Shown here: positions 6,374 through 11,833 of the stretch, in pieces
Layout: the number at the start of each line of letters is the position of its first letter
Numbering within the stretch: the stretch's first letter is position 1
NCBI GenBank assembly: GCA_017452565.1
Contig: JAFTMF010000085.1
Coordinates: 1-11,833 of the forward strand
Reading direction: 5' to 3'
DNA length: 11,833 nucleotides
Origin: Clostridia bacterium
Lineage (GTDB): Bacteria; Bacillota; Clostridia; Oscillospirales; CAG-272
The notes under the pieces: model-generated
Told to the model about the DNA's origin: nothing
Database searches by the model: none
Seen by the model: only the letters and a program-made list of their open reading frames with translations
Translations under genes and position numbers: made by a program

Positions 6374-6811
6374 TCAATGCTCGCTGAGATAGTCCAGCGC
6401 GGTGCGGTATTTCTCGTTTCTCTTCAGCGCCCGGGCATCAATTTGATGGGGCTCCATACGGGAAAGATCGCTGTTATGGCGAAGATCTGCCATTTTCACT
6501 GCTTTCGCAATAGAATTCGTGGCAATTTCCTTCACGTAGTCCATATAGGGCACTGCCGGATCGTGAGTCAGCAGCGCCAGCGCTTCCAGCACCGCATCGG
6601 GAAAGCCCATTTCCCGCAGATCGTCCAGAGTGTAGGGGGTATCCTCCACCACGTCGTGGAGCAGGGCGCAAATGGTAGTAACCTCGTCGGTCATCTGCTC
6701 GGCAAGATGGAAGGGGTGGAAGACGTAGGGCATATCGGTTTTGTCCACTTGGTCTTTGTGAGCTTCAAAGCAGAGTTTAAGGGCTTTTTTTGTAAGAGTG
6801 GTGTAGATCAT
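6374..6811 (-). CDS. HD-domain small alarmone hydrolase-like protein (MESH1/SpoT hydrolase type)
   Basis: At 145 residues this is an HD-superfamily phosphohydrolase alone, without the synthetase half of RelA/SpoT. Motifs in order are the FHP region (H32, P33), LLHDVVED at 50-57 with the metal pair H52/D53 and the adjacent E56/D57 that is typical of (p)ppGpp hydrolases, and KMADLRHNSD at 107-115 with D109 as the further metal ligand. The family removes the 3'-pyrophosphate of ppGpp/pppGpp; other nucleotide substrates are possible. The ATG overlaps the TGA of the 21-codon mini-ORF (ATGA), and AAGGAG lies about 8 nt upstream, so initiation can be coupled or independent. It is followed closely by the radical SAM gene. 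The fold is confidently identified; the alarmone substrate is inferred from the motifs. Confidence 0.87.
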   Translation of the reverse strand: MIYTTLTKKALKLCFEAHKDQVDKTDMPYVFHPFHLAEQMTDEVTTICALLHDVVEDTPYTLDDLREMGFPDAVLEALALLTHDPAVPYMDYVKEIATNSIAKAVKMADLRHNSDLSRMEPHQIDARALKRNEKYRTALDYLSEH

Positions 6812-6873
6812 CGTTCGTACTCCTTCAATATATAGTATAGGTGGTAATCTACTTCAAATTCTTTGTTCATCAT
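6808..6873 (-). pseudogene. 21-codon mini-ORF, deletion scar of a PH-like membrane gene
   Basis: An ATG at 6873 overlaps the TGA of the preceding PH-like gene, and its own TGA overlaps the ATG of the HD hydrolase gene. The frame is therefore bracketed by two ATGA junctions, with GGAGG upstream. It encodes MMNKEFEVDYHLYYI... (21 residues). The first 19 bases from the second ATG (6852-6870 in plus orientation) are identical to the start of the PH-like gene at 8897-8915. Its remaining part, 6821-6842, matches 19 of 22 bases of the spacer after that gene (8418-8439). The join lies at the hexamer TTGAAG, which in the intact gene occurs both near the start and at the stop. This fits loss of the gene body by recombination between short repeats. 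It may still be translated as a coupling leader. Confidence 0.65.
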
Positions 6874-7355
6874 AGAGTACCTCCATCCAAGTTCTCATTT
6901 ATCAACGTATCCAACAGCTTCGCAAGTTCGTCCCCTTGGGTCTTGTCGGCAACGGAGCACAGTTCGCATCCCGCTCCGCATAGCAGGCGGATCACAACCT
7001 TGTGTCCTATTATACCGCTATCGTCACCGCCCGTCTCCGGAACACAGCTAAATCCTGCAATTTCCGCAAACTGATACCGTTCACAGCCGAAATTGTAGAG
7101 TAACAGCTCCTGCTTGTCGGCATCGACTACGATCCGCTCCCGCAAATGCAGGAGGAGCGAAGCGGCAGCTCCCAACACGCACATCCCAAATGCCACCCAA
7201 AAGATCGGCCGGCCAAGGAGTGAGGGAAACACCATCGCAAGGATGATGCAGACGGCAAAGAGGCATCCGATAATCAGCCAAACGGACAAGTCCATCTTTT
7301 TTCGGATCACGGTGATACGGTGGCCTCTGGTCAGATTCAACGTACTTTTGCTCAT
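6870..7355 (-). CDS. Two-TM protein with bacterial PH-like domain
   Basis: The 161-residue protein has hydrophobic helices at about 23-43 and 50-70, followed by a beta-rich region from residue 73 to the end (RIVVDADKQELLLYNFG..., then FAEIAGFSCV). This matches the layout of small bacterial membrane proteins with a C-terminal PH-like (YdbT/bPH type) domain. The start is ATG at 7355 rather than an upstream in-frame ATG, because AAAGGAG lies at proper distance from it. The segment 7352-7369 is identical over 18 bp to the region before the other PH-like gene (8912-8929), covering ribosome binding site and start. The two genes probably share a duplicated 5' end although the proteins have diverged. 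Function unknown; a role in membrane or envelope sensing is conjecture. It follows the SUKH gene after 30 bp. Confidence 0.7.
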   Translation of the reverse strand: MSKSTLNLTRGHRITVIRKKMDLSVWLIIGCLFAVCIILAMVFPSLLGRPIFWVAFGMCVLGAAASLLLHLRERIVVDADKQELLLYNFGCERYQFAEIAGFSCVPETGGDDSGIIGHKVVIRLLCGAGCELCSVADKTQGDELAKLLDTLINENLDGGTL

Positions 7356-7385
7356 ACAGACTCCTTTCGGCATCCAAACAAAACA

Positions 7386-8408
7386 CTATTTCGCCAAATA
7401 TGCCAAAAACTCTTCCAAACTATTGTATTGCTTTTTGAATTTCCAAGCCCCTTCTCCGTGCTTGGCAAAATAGATAAGGGATTCCTCCTCACCCATCCGA
7501 ATGCAGTAGGGATCACCAAAGCGGTCCGCGATCACCAGATAGTCCTTCGGCCAAGCGTCCAATGCTTCTCCCTGCTCCGACACCGAGTAGCCTTTCTGAT
7601 TCTCTTCCAGATTCTCTACACCGTACAGGAAAATATCGTACGCGCCTTTGGAAACGATCACGTTGCAGGGAGAGAATCTCTTCAAAAAGTCGAGATAATT
7701 GCCCTTTAATTGATATTTGCTTTGGAGTCGCTCCACATCCTCCGACGGGGCAACCACCAAATAATTGTCATAGGAAGAAAAGTCGGTGGGGTCCTGATTC
7801 TTTTTGAGCTTACGGTTCAGCGCACTGACCACCGCTTCCAATGGAGTAGCAGGCGCATCCAGCGCACCGTCCAGCACGGGCGGCAAATAGCCTGCCCCGG
7901 CAGGGCATCCCTCTGCAATCCATGCTTCCATCTCCTGCACGCGGAGATCCTCTTCCTTCCACTTGCCCGGATCCTTGGGCAGATTGCGGTTAAAGGGTTG
8001 ACCGGATGCTTTCGCCAGATTTTTCATAGCATTGGCACGCACGTCCCGAGGGCGATCACTGCGCACCACGTCAATCAGGAAGGGATAGGACTTTGCTTCT
8101 GTCAGACGAGGCATCAGCGGACAAATCCAATACCACTCACGAGGGTGTCCGTCCTGCCAAAAACGTTTTTCCAAAAGAGCTGCCAGCTCTTCTTTTTTTG
8201 CTTGCTCCACTTTGGAAAAGTCTACCAGCTCCAGCATCCGAGACAGCACCCACCAGTTATGCAGTTGAACCTGATTGCGGATCAAAATATCCACCATCTC
8301 ATCCAACAATTGACAGGAATCGGATTTCTTGACTATTTTCTTCAAATATTGATCGAAGGAATCGATAAATTCCCCGGGTTGATCGGTGGTAAGAATTAGG
8401 TTTTTCAT
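7386..8408 (-). CDS. HEAT-like repeat plus C-terminal SUKH (SMI1/KNR4) domain protein
   Basis: The 340-residue protein has a helical N-terminal half. It includes a segment resembling a HEAT repeat, RPRDVRANAMKNLAKASG at about 119-136, where residues change over a run of paired helices. The C-terminal part from about residue 190 resembles the SUKH superfamily: FLKRFSPCNVIV at 241-252, IFLYGVENL at 259-267, DYLVIADRFGDPYCI at 289-303 and an ending of WKFKKQYNSLEEFLAYL at 322-338. SUKH proteins often act as immunity proteins against polymorphic toxins, or as regulatory adaptors. No toxin gene is visible beside it; its neighbours are two PH-like membrane genes. The ATG is preceded by AAGGAG with about 8-nt spacing. 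The SUKH assignment rests on pattern recognition and is good but not certain; the immunity role is only a family-level possibility. Confidence 0.8.
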   Translation of the reverse strand: MKNLILTTDQPGEFIDSFDQYLKKIVKKSDSCQLLDEMVDILIRNQVQLHNWWVLSRMLELVDFSKVEQAKKEELAALLEKRFWQDGHPREWYWICPLMPRLTEAKSYPFLIDVVRSDRPRDVRANAMKNLAKASGQPFNRNLPKDPGKWKEEDLRVQEMEAWIAEGCPAGAGYLPPVLDGALDAPATPLEAVVSALNRKLKKNQDPTDFSSYDNYLVVAPSEDVERLQSKYQLKGNYLDFLKRFSPCNVIVSKGAYDIFLYGVENLEENQKGYSVSEQGEALDAWPKDYLVIADRFGDPYCIRMGEEESLIYFAKHGEGAWKFKKQYNSLEEFLAYLAK

Positions 8409-8447
8409 AGAATAGTCTCCTTAGATATGTAGTATAGGTAGCGGGCT

Positions 8448-8915
8448 TCAATCACCGGCCAAATAGAAGGTTTGCACCTCGATTCCCCGTTTTTTGAACA
8501 GATCAATGATTTCACGCTTTTTCTTCTGTTCCTCGTGAACCAAACAATGGATGCTGTACTTCTTCACCGCAGTTTTTACGGTCAGATCGAAGGAACCATA
8601 TCCATTGTGGATAGAGATCTCCTTGATTTCGGACATTGGAACACACACGGGTGTTTTCTTGTGAAAGAATAGCCGATCGTCCACAATTTCCACCGCAATC
8701 CCCTTTTGGCTGCGCATAGACTTGTACACATACAGCAAAACCGAAGCACCACCGATGCACAAAATCTCGGCGATAGCGTACCAAACGAGAAATGCGGGCA
8801 TCAGGATCGCCATAGCAAGCAGCGAAACGGTGGGCAAAGCGAAAAATACGATGGCTGCGACCAAGAAAATCACCGCTTGCTCGGGGGAATAGTAGGCTTC
8901 AAATTCTTTGTTCAT
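8448..8915 (-). CDS. Two-TM protein with PH-like domain, first gene of the block
   Basis: The 155-residue protein starts MNKEFEAYYSPEQ and carries two hydrophobic helices at about 13-38 and 41-63. A soluble beta-type domain follows from about 72 (KGIAVEIVDDRLFFHK...) with the pattern VPMSEIKEISI at 92-102, typical of bacterial PH-like domains, and a C-terminal helix (KKKREIIDLFKKRG). The ATG at 8915 is chosen because AAAGGAG lies a few bases upstream; an in-frame ATG nine codons earlier has none. An extended -10 promoter lies 49 bp further upstream. It is the likely lead gene of a run ending at the zinc-ribbon gene. Its 5' end recurs at the mini-ORF (6852-6870) and, through its ribosome binding site, before the second PH-like gene. 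Function unknown. Confidence 0.72.
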   Translation of the reverse strand: MNKEFEAYYSPEQAVIFLVAAIVFFALPTVSLLAMAILMPAFLVWYAIAEILCIGGASVLLYVYKSMRSQKGIAVEIVDDRLFFHKKTPVCVPMSEIKEISIHNGYGSFDLTVKTAVKKYSIHCLVHEEQKKKREIIDLFKKRGIEVQTFYLAGD

Positions 8916-9053
8916 ACAGACTCCTTTCGACTGCAATCTCAATGCGGAATTACTTGCATTTATAGTATAGCATAGTATTGTAAAATCCTGAGCAAATGAA
9001 TGTTAAATCAATGCAATTTTCGGTAGGGGAAGACGTCTCGACGTATCGGGGGC
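8916..9053. other. Intergenic gap between blocks A and B
   Basis: This 138-bp gap contains the extended -10 element and, near the end of block A, a weak hairpin. Its arms are acgtc (9033-9037) and gacgt (9040-9044), flanked by a G-run on each side (aggggaagacg ... cggggg). There is no T-tract, so it is a poor terminator for block A. No small gene with a ribosome binding site was found. Confidence 0.5.
8964..8972 (-). promoter_or_regulatory. Extended -10 promoter for the 8915-4808 block
   Basis: On the minus strand TGCTATACT (8972 to 8964) is an extended -10 element one base off consensus. A TTGCTC hexamer lies 20 nt upstream, which is longer than the ideal spacer, and no better -35 is apparent. 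The element lies 49 bp before the PH-like gene start. It is the only clear promoter on the minus strand for this block, because later genes are separated by 61 bp or less or overlap. Confidence 0.5.
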
Positions 9054-9425
9054 TCATTTTATCGTCAAATCCACTCTCATTACGTCGACCGCAACAGACT
9101 CGCCTTCCCCGATATCGCCGGGGATCTCTCCGTCGATTTCGATGACCAAATTGCCTACGGCGAGGAGCTGATCCTGCCGATCAACTATCCTGCCTTGGAG
9201 ACGGTAGGAATAATAACCGTCCTGCGTTTTGAGCACACAATCGGTTTGCTCGGTGGCTCGCATAAGGTTTTGGGAAAGAAAGGCTGTAAGCGACAGCTCC
9301 AACGATTCTGCCTCGGCAGCTTCAAACGGCTGGGCATAACAGAGCAGATCAAATACTCCGTCGGAAACTACCACGTCCGCTTCCAAGGCATCTCGGTCGA
9401 TATGGACAATTTCTTTGATGTACAT
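9054..9425 (-). CDS. Hypothetical 123-residue protein downstream of the PHP gene
   Basis: I do not recognise this protein. It is small, soluble and acidic, and appears beta-rich, with alternating hydrophobic strands such as EADVVVSDGVFDLLCYAQPF (15-34), YYSYRLQGRIVD and AVGNLVIEID. There is no signal peptide, membrane helix or Cys motif. Its ATG lies 12 bp after the stop of the PHP gene. The ribosome binding site AAGGAG lies in that gap, right beside the PHP stop codon (gaggagtgaaggag), so the two are probably cotranscribed and translated together. It is the last gene of its block. A cofactor-like or partner role for the PHP enzyme is possible but unsupported. Confidence 0.75.
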   Translation of the reverse strand: MYIKEIVHIDRDALEADVVVSDGVFDLLCYAQPFEAAEAESLELSLTAFLSQNLMRATEQTDCVLKTQDGYYSYRLQGRIVDRQDQLLAVGNLVIEIDGEIPGDIGEGESVAVDVMRVDLTIK

Positions 9426-9437
9426 TCTTACGCTCCT

Positions 9438-10187
9438 TCACTCCTCAAACGCCAGCTTGATCCCCATTTCGGTGATCCGGCGGCAGTAATCGGCGACACG
9501 CCCGGGGAGATAGTCCTCCACACGGTGGCCGTCGAAGCCGACGCTCAGCCGCACGCCCGACTCGCGGACAATGGCCTGCTGTTCCTCGTTTCGGAAAAAC
9601 TCCAGCATATAGGGATGCTCCCGATAATGATGGATGCTGTCATAGCTGACGTTCATTTCCCAGAAGATGTTATAATCCGCCATCCGCTTGAAATAGCGGT
9701 AGGGGTCTTCCCCGATGGCTTTGATGAAGGTGAACAGATCCGTGTGCGCCACGCCCACATTGGGGCATCCGCACCGCTCGGCAAAGGTGAACAGATCCCG
9801 TTGGATGATGGAATTTTCCATATCGGGGTTTTCGATGAGGCAATAGTCAAAGAAGGAGATGTCCGCATCGGCAGGCAGTGCCACCTTGGGCATATCCAGA
9901 TGGGCCGTGACCTCAATCCCCCGCAGAATGCGGATGCGATCGGCGTACTTTTCCTTGATCAGATTGATGTGATCGTAATATCTGCGGAGCGAAACGGCAC
10001 TGGAGGTATTGGGGATCACGTTTTCGGGAGCAATCAGAGCATCAAATCTGCCAAAGTTGATACCGTGATTGTGGTCACAAATGCCGAACAGCTCAATGCC
10101 GCCTGCAATGGCAGCTTCCACGATGGCCTCGGGACTGTCCTTGCCGCAAAATGAATAATAGGTGTGGGAATGAAGGTCTTGAATCAT
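9438..10187 (-). CDS. PHP-domain phosphoesterase
   Basis: The 249-residue protein has the full set of metal-binding motifs of the PHP superfamily (histidinol-phosphatase-like metal-dependent phosphoesterases). These are DLHSH at 4-8 (H6, H8), CDHNHG at 37-42 (D38, H39), GIEV at 90-93 (E92), AHTD at 147-150 (H148) and GFDGH at 217-221 (D219, H221). It covers the length of a stand-alone PHP domain. Such enzymes hydrolyse phosphate esters; family members act on histidinol phosphate, nucleotides or other small phosphates, and the substrate cannot be read from motifs. No histidine-biosynthesis gene is nearby. The ATG has AAAGGAA about 9 nt upstream and lies 30 bp after the flavodoxin/ferredoxin gene. 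Confidence 0.9.
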   Translation of the reverse strand: MIQDLHSHTYYSFCGKDSPEAIVEAAIAGGIELFGICDHNHGINFGRFDALIAPENVIPNTSSAVSLRRYYDHINLIKEKYADRIRILRGIEVTAHLDMPKVALPADADISFFDYCLIENPDMENSIIQRDLFTFAERCGCPNVGVAHTDLFTFIKAIGEDPYRYFKRMADYNIFWEMNVSYDSIHHYREHPYMLEFFRNEEQQAIVRESGVRLSVGFDGHRVEDYLPGRVADYCRRITEMGIKLAFEE

Positions 10188-10217
10188 AGGGTTGGTTCCT
10201 TTCTGACGTCAGTAGAG

Positions 10218-10907
10218 TCAGACGTAAATACGGAGTTTGCTGTCCTTTTTCTTGCGCAAATACAGCTTCAGCGGCCATCCCGGCCGCACCTGCAGGGCTT
10301 TGCGAGGACAGGCATCCACGCACTTCAGGCATCGGATGCACCGCCCGTCGGGAACGCCCGATGAGATTGCTCCCAAAGGGCAAGCGGCTCTGCAAAGATT
10401 GCAGCCGTTGCAGTCGGCGGTTTTGCGCAGCGCCACCCCGAGTCGGCTTCTCAGCTTGGGATAAAGGTTTGAAAAGGGGTTTTTATATAATTTAGGGAGC
10501 CTTACAATGGAGAAAGGCTGTCGGATTTTGTCGATGATGGGTTCTAACTCATCAAAATCGCAGAACGCATCGTCCGCCTTGATATAGGAATGCTTGGTGG
10601 GCAGGTATGCGCCGGCTATAACGTTTGGCTGATAGTGCCGTTGAATCTCGTATAGCACATTGCCGCAGCACATTTTTCCAAAGGTAGCAATGGCCGTCAG
10701 CCGCTCCACCTGCGCCTTTTTCAAAAAATCTTTCACACAATCGGGGAGGTTTTGGCAGTGAACGGGAAATACCAGCACCAAATTTTCATACTGCACTTCT
10801 CCGCTCTCTTGCAAATCGGCAAGAGGATAGCCTAACCGATCGGCCAAATAGTCCGCCACCGCTTTGCTCTGCCCGGTGTTGGAATAGTATACAACGGCGT
10901 CTCTCAT
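10218..10907 (-). CDS. Flavodoxin plus 2[4Fe-4S] ferredoxin fusion (EFR1-type)
   Basis: The 229-residue protein has an N-terminal flavodoxin-like domain with the phosphate-binding loop YYSNTGQSKAVA at 7-18 and the typical FPVHCQNLP segment near 47-55. Two C-terminal ferredoxin repeats follow: C166xxC169xxC172xxxC176 (CNGCNLCRAACP) and C190xxC193xxC196xxxC200 (CIRCLKCVDACP). The protein should carry FMN and two [4Fe-4S] clusters and act as a low-potential electron carrier in the cytoplasm. This is the arrangement of clostridial EFR1 proteins. The ATG at 10907 is preferred over an in-frame ATG nine codons earlier: GGGAG precedes it, and it overlaps the TGA of the PP-loop gene (ATGA at 10904-10907), which couples the two translations. 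The basic C-terminal tail (LYLRKKKDSKLR) is unusual. The partner is probably the upstream enzyme. Confidence 0.92.
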   Translation of the reverse strand: MRDAVVYYSNTGQSKAVADYLADRLGYPLADLQESGEVQYENLVLVFPVHCQNLPDCVKDFLKKAQVERLTAIATFGKMCCGNVLYEIQRHYQPNVIAGAYLPTKHSYIKADDAFCDFDELEPIIDKIRQPFSIVRLPKLYKNPFSNLYPKLRSRLGVALRKTADCNGCNLCRAACPLGAISSGVPDGRCIRCLKCVDACPRKALQVRPGWPLKLYLRKKKDSKLRIYV

Positions 10908-11833
10908 TGCAAATACTCCCGCATAATCGCGCATTCGGGGACTTCGCTCAGGGAAAAGCCCAGCGAAGAGGTCAGCTCAGCCATAGCTTCTTCGCGGGAT
11001 ATGGCGTTGCCGCTACTGGCGATGGCCATCTCCAGCGCACTGAAAGGGATCATCGTGCTGCGCATCTGATAGAATCGCACGAATTGCGTATGCTCCTTGC
11101 ATTTTTCGATTTGATAGCTGGTATGTAAGCCTTTGTCGGTCTCCACAGGAGCTACCCAGCCACACTCCCGAACAATGGTGTCCTTGATTTCGCTCCATCG
11201 GTAGGTGCCGCCGCTGATGGCATCGAAATCCACCTGCACGAAGGCGGGGATGTTCCCCGACCACGAGGACTGTCGGATTGCTCGCTTCAACGGAGTCAGG
11301 ATGGCAGGGACTTCCCGGATTGCCTTACAGACGTTTGCCACCAGCGGATTGGAATAGCCTGCTAAATTCTTGAGTTTGTTGTCTCCAAATGCAAGCTGCT
11401 TCATCGTGGCAAGGGTGTGAAACTGTCCCTTTTTCAGAGGCGGATGCAGGGTCAGAAGTCTGCCGATATTCAGCAGGCCGCCCAGCAGCTTGTTTTCGGG
11501 GAAGGTGTATGCGATTTTCGGCGCCATATGGTTGAAGTAGAGTCCCAGCATCTGGGCAGGCTCGTTTCCCGCCACGAAATAGGGCACTCGGTTGGCCACC
11601 AGCTCGGGATAGAAGAGCACGTAGGCCAAGGAGGGGCAAGCGCAGGTGTTTTCGCTCAGGGAATATAGTTTATGGTAGATTTTTCGCAAATCTTGATTGG
11701 AAACCTTGCGGCTGATAAATTCTACAGAGTCCAGCCGTTGTTTGGCATTTTCGATGCTCTGCTTGGCGCATTCCGACTGATAGGGGATCTCCCAAGTCAG
11801 CGCCAGCACCCGCAATCCCTGCACCTTGGCAAG
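10904..11833 (-). CDS. PP-loop ATP-pyrophosphatase family protein, 5' end outside the window
   Basis: The visible 309 codons resemble the adenine-nucleotide alpha-hydrolase/PP-loop family, which includes N-acetyl sugar amidotransferases. Near the window edge LAKVQGLRVLALTWEIPY matches the strand that normally follows the SGGKDS loop, and that loop would lie just outside. A GTG at 11824 lies within this stretch, but the frame stays open to the edge (codons LAK), so the true start is further right and the gene is partial. Later landmarks are SENTCACPSLAYVLFYPEL, PYFVAGNEPAQMLG (a Gly-Asn-Glu loop like those following the Cys pair in the family) and EKCKEHTQF. The cysteines could bind a metal. 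These enzymes adenylate a substrate and then transfer a nitrogen or sulfur nucleophile; the substrate here is unknown. Overlap with the redox gene suggests the reaction needs electrons. Family identity is moderately sure. Confidence 0.7.
   Translation of the reverse strand, partial: LAKVQGLRVLALTWEIPYQSECAKQSIENAKQRLDSVEFISRKVSNQDLRKIYHKLYSLSENTCACPSLAYVLFYPELVANRVPYFVAGNEPAQMLGLYFNHMAPKIAYTFPENKLLGGLLNIGRLLTLHPPLKKGQFHTLATMKQLAFGDNKLKNLAGYSNPLVANVCKAIREVPAILTPLKRAIRQSSWSGNIPAFVQVDFDAISGGTYRWSEIKDTIVRECGWVAPVETDKGLHTSYQIEKCKEHTQFVRFYQMRSTMIPFSALEMAIASSGNAISREEAMAELTSSLGFSLSEVPECAIMREYLQ

Noticed and set aside
9033..9044. A terminator after the block A small gene
   Set aside because: The stem is only 5 bp and no T-tract follows, so it is mentioned only as a weak hairpin.
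9195..10154. A 319-codon open frame on the plus strand
   Set aside because: It lies wholly antisense to the PHP gene and the following small gene, whose motifs and ribosome binding sites are clear. It has no recognisable motif, so it is a shadow frame.

Overview
The window reads as chromosomal DNA from an anaerobic gut-type Firmicute (class Clostridia, possibly Oscillospiraceae-like). This is an inference from strong AGGAGG-type ribosome binding sites, mixed GC content, extended -10 promoters, a flavodoxin/ferredoxin (EFR1-type) protein, a radical SAM/SPASM enzyme and a clostridial-style lipoprotein. No rRNA, tRNA, CRISPR array, transposase or phage gene was seen.

Layout. One gene is on the plus strand: a 671-residue lipoprotein (69-2084) with its own promoter, a Pro/Thr linker, a beta-rich body and a C-terminal HELLH metallopeptidase-like domain. 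It converges on a leftward array that fills the rest of the window. The roughly 300-bp convergent intergenic region (2085-2386) is dense in inverted repeats: a perfect 15-bp palindrome, an 8-bp hairpin, a roughly 70-nt interrupted palindrome and a small GC hairpin.

Reading the minus strand from right to left there are three blocks. Block A (11833-9054) has a PP-loop ATPase cut by the window edge, translationally coupled to a flavodoxin plus 2[4Fe-4S] protein, then a PHP-domain phosphoesterase and a small protein of unknown function. Block B (8915-4808) starts at an extended -10 promoter. It runs through a two-TM PH-like protein, a HEAT-like/SUKH (SMI1/KNR4) protein, a second two-TM PH-like protein, a 21-codon mini-ORF, an HD-type small alarmone hydrolase, a radical SAM/SPASM enzyme and a triple zinc-ribbon protein, and ends at a GC-rich hairpin. 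Block C (4711-2387) has a two-TM protein with a His/Ser/Lys-rich loop, an unknown 143-residue protein coupled by an ATGA overlap, and an APH(3')-like kinase.

How the genes may work together. Block A pairs an ATP-dependent adenylating enzyme with a dedicated electron carrier, which suggests a redox or sulfur/amide-transfer step on an unknown substrate. Block B mixes membrane sensing or immunity-type proteins with alarmone turnover and radical chemistry, and no common pathway can be asserted. The most informative structural detail is the mini-ORF at 6808-6873. Its start matches the 5' end of the PH-like gene at 8915, and its end matches the spacer that follows that gene. This is what a microhomology deletion inside a duplicated copy would leave.
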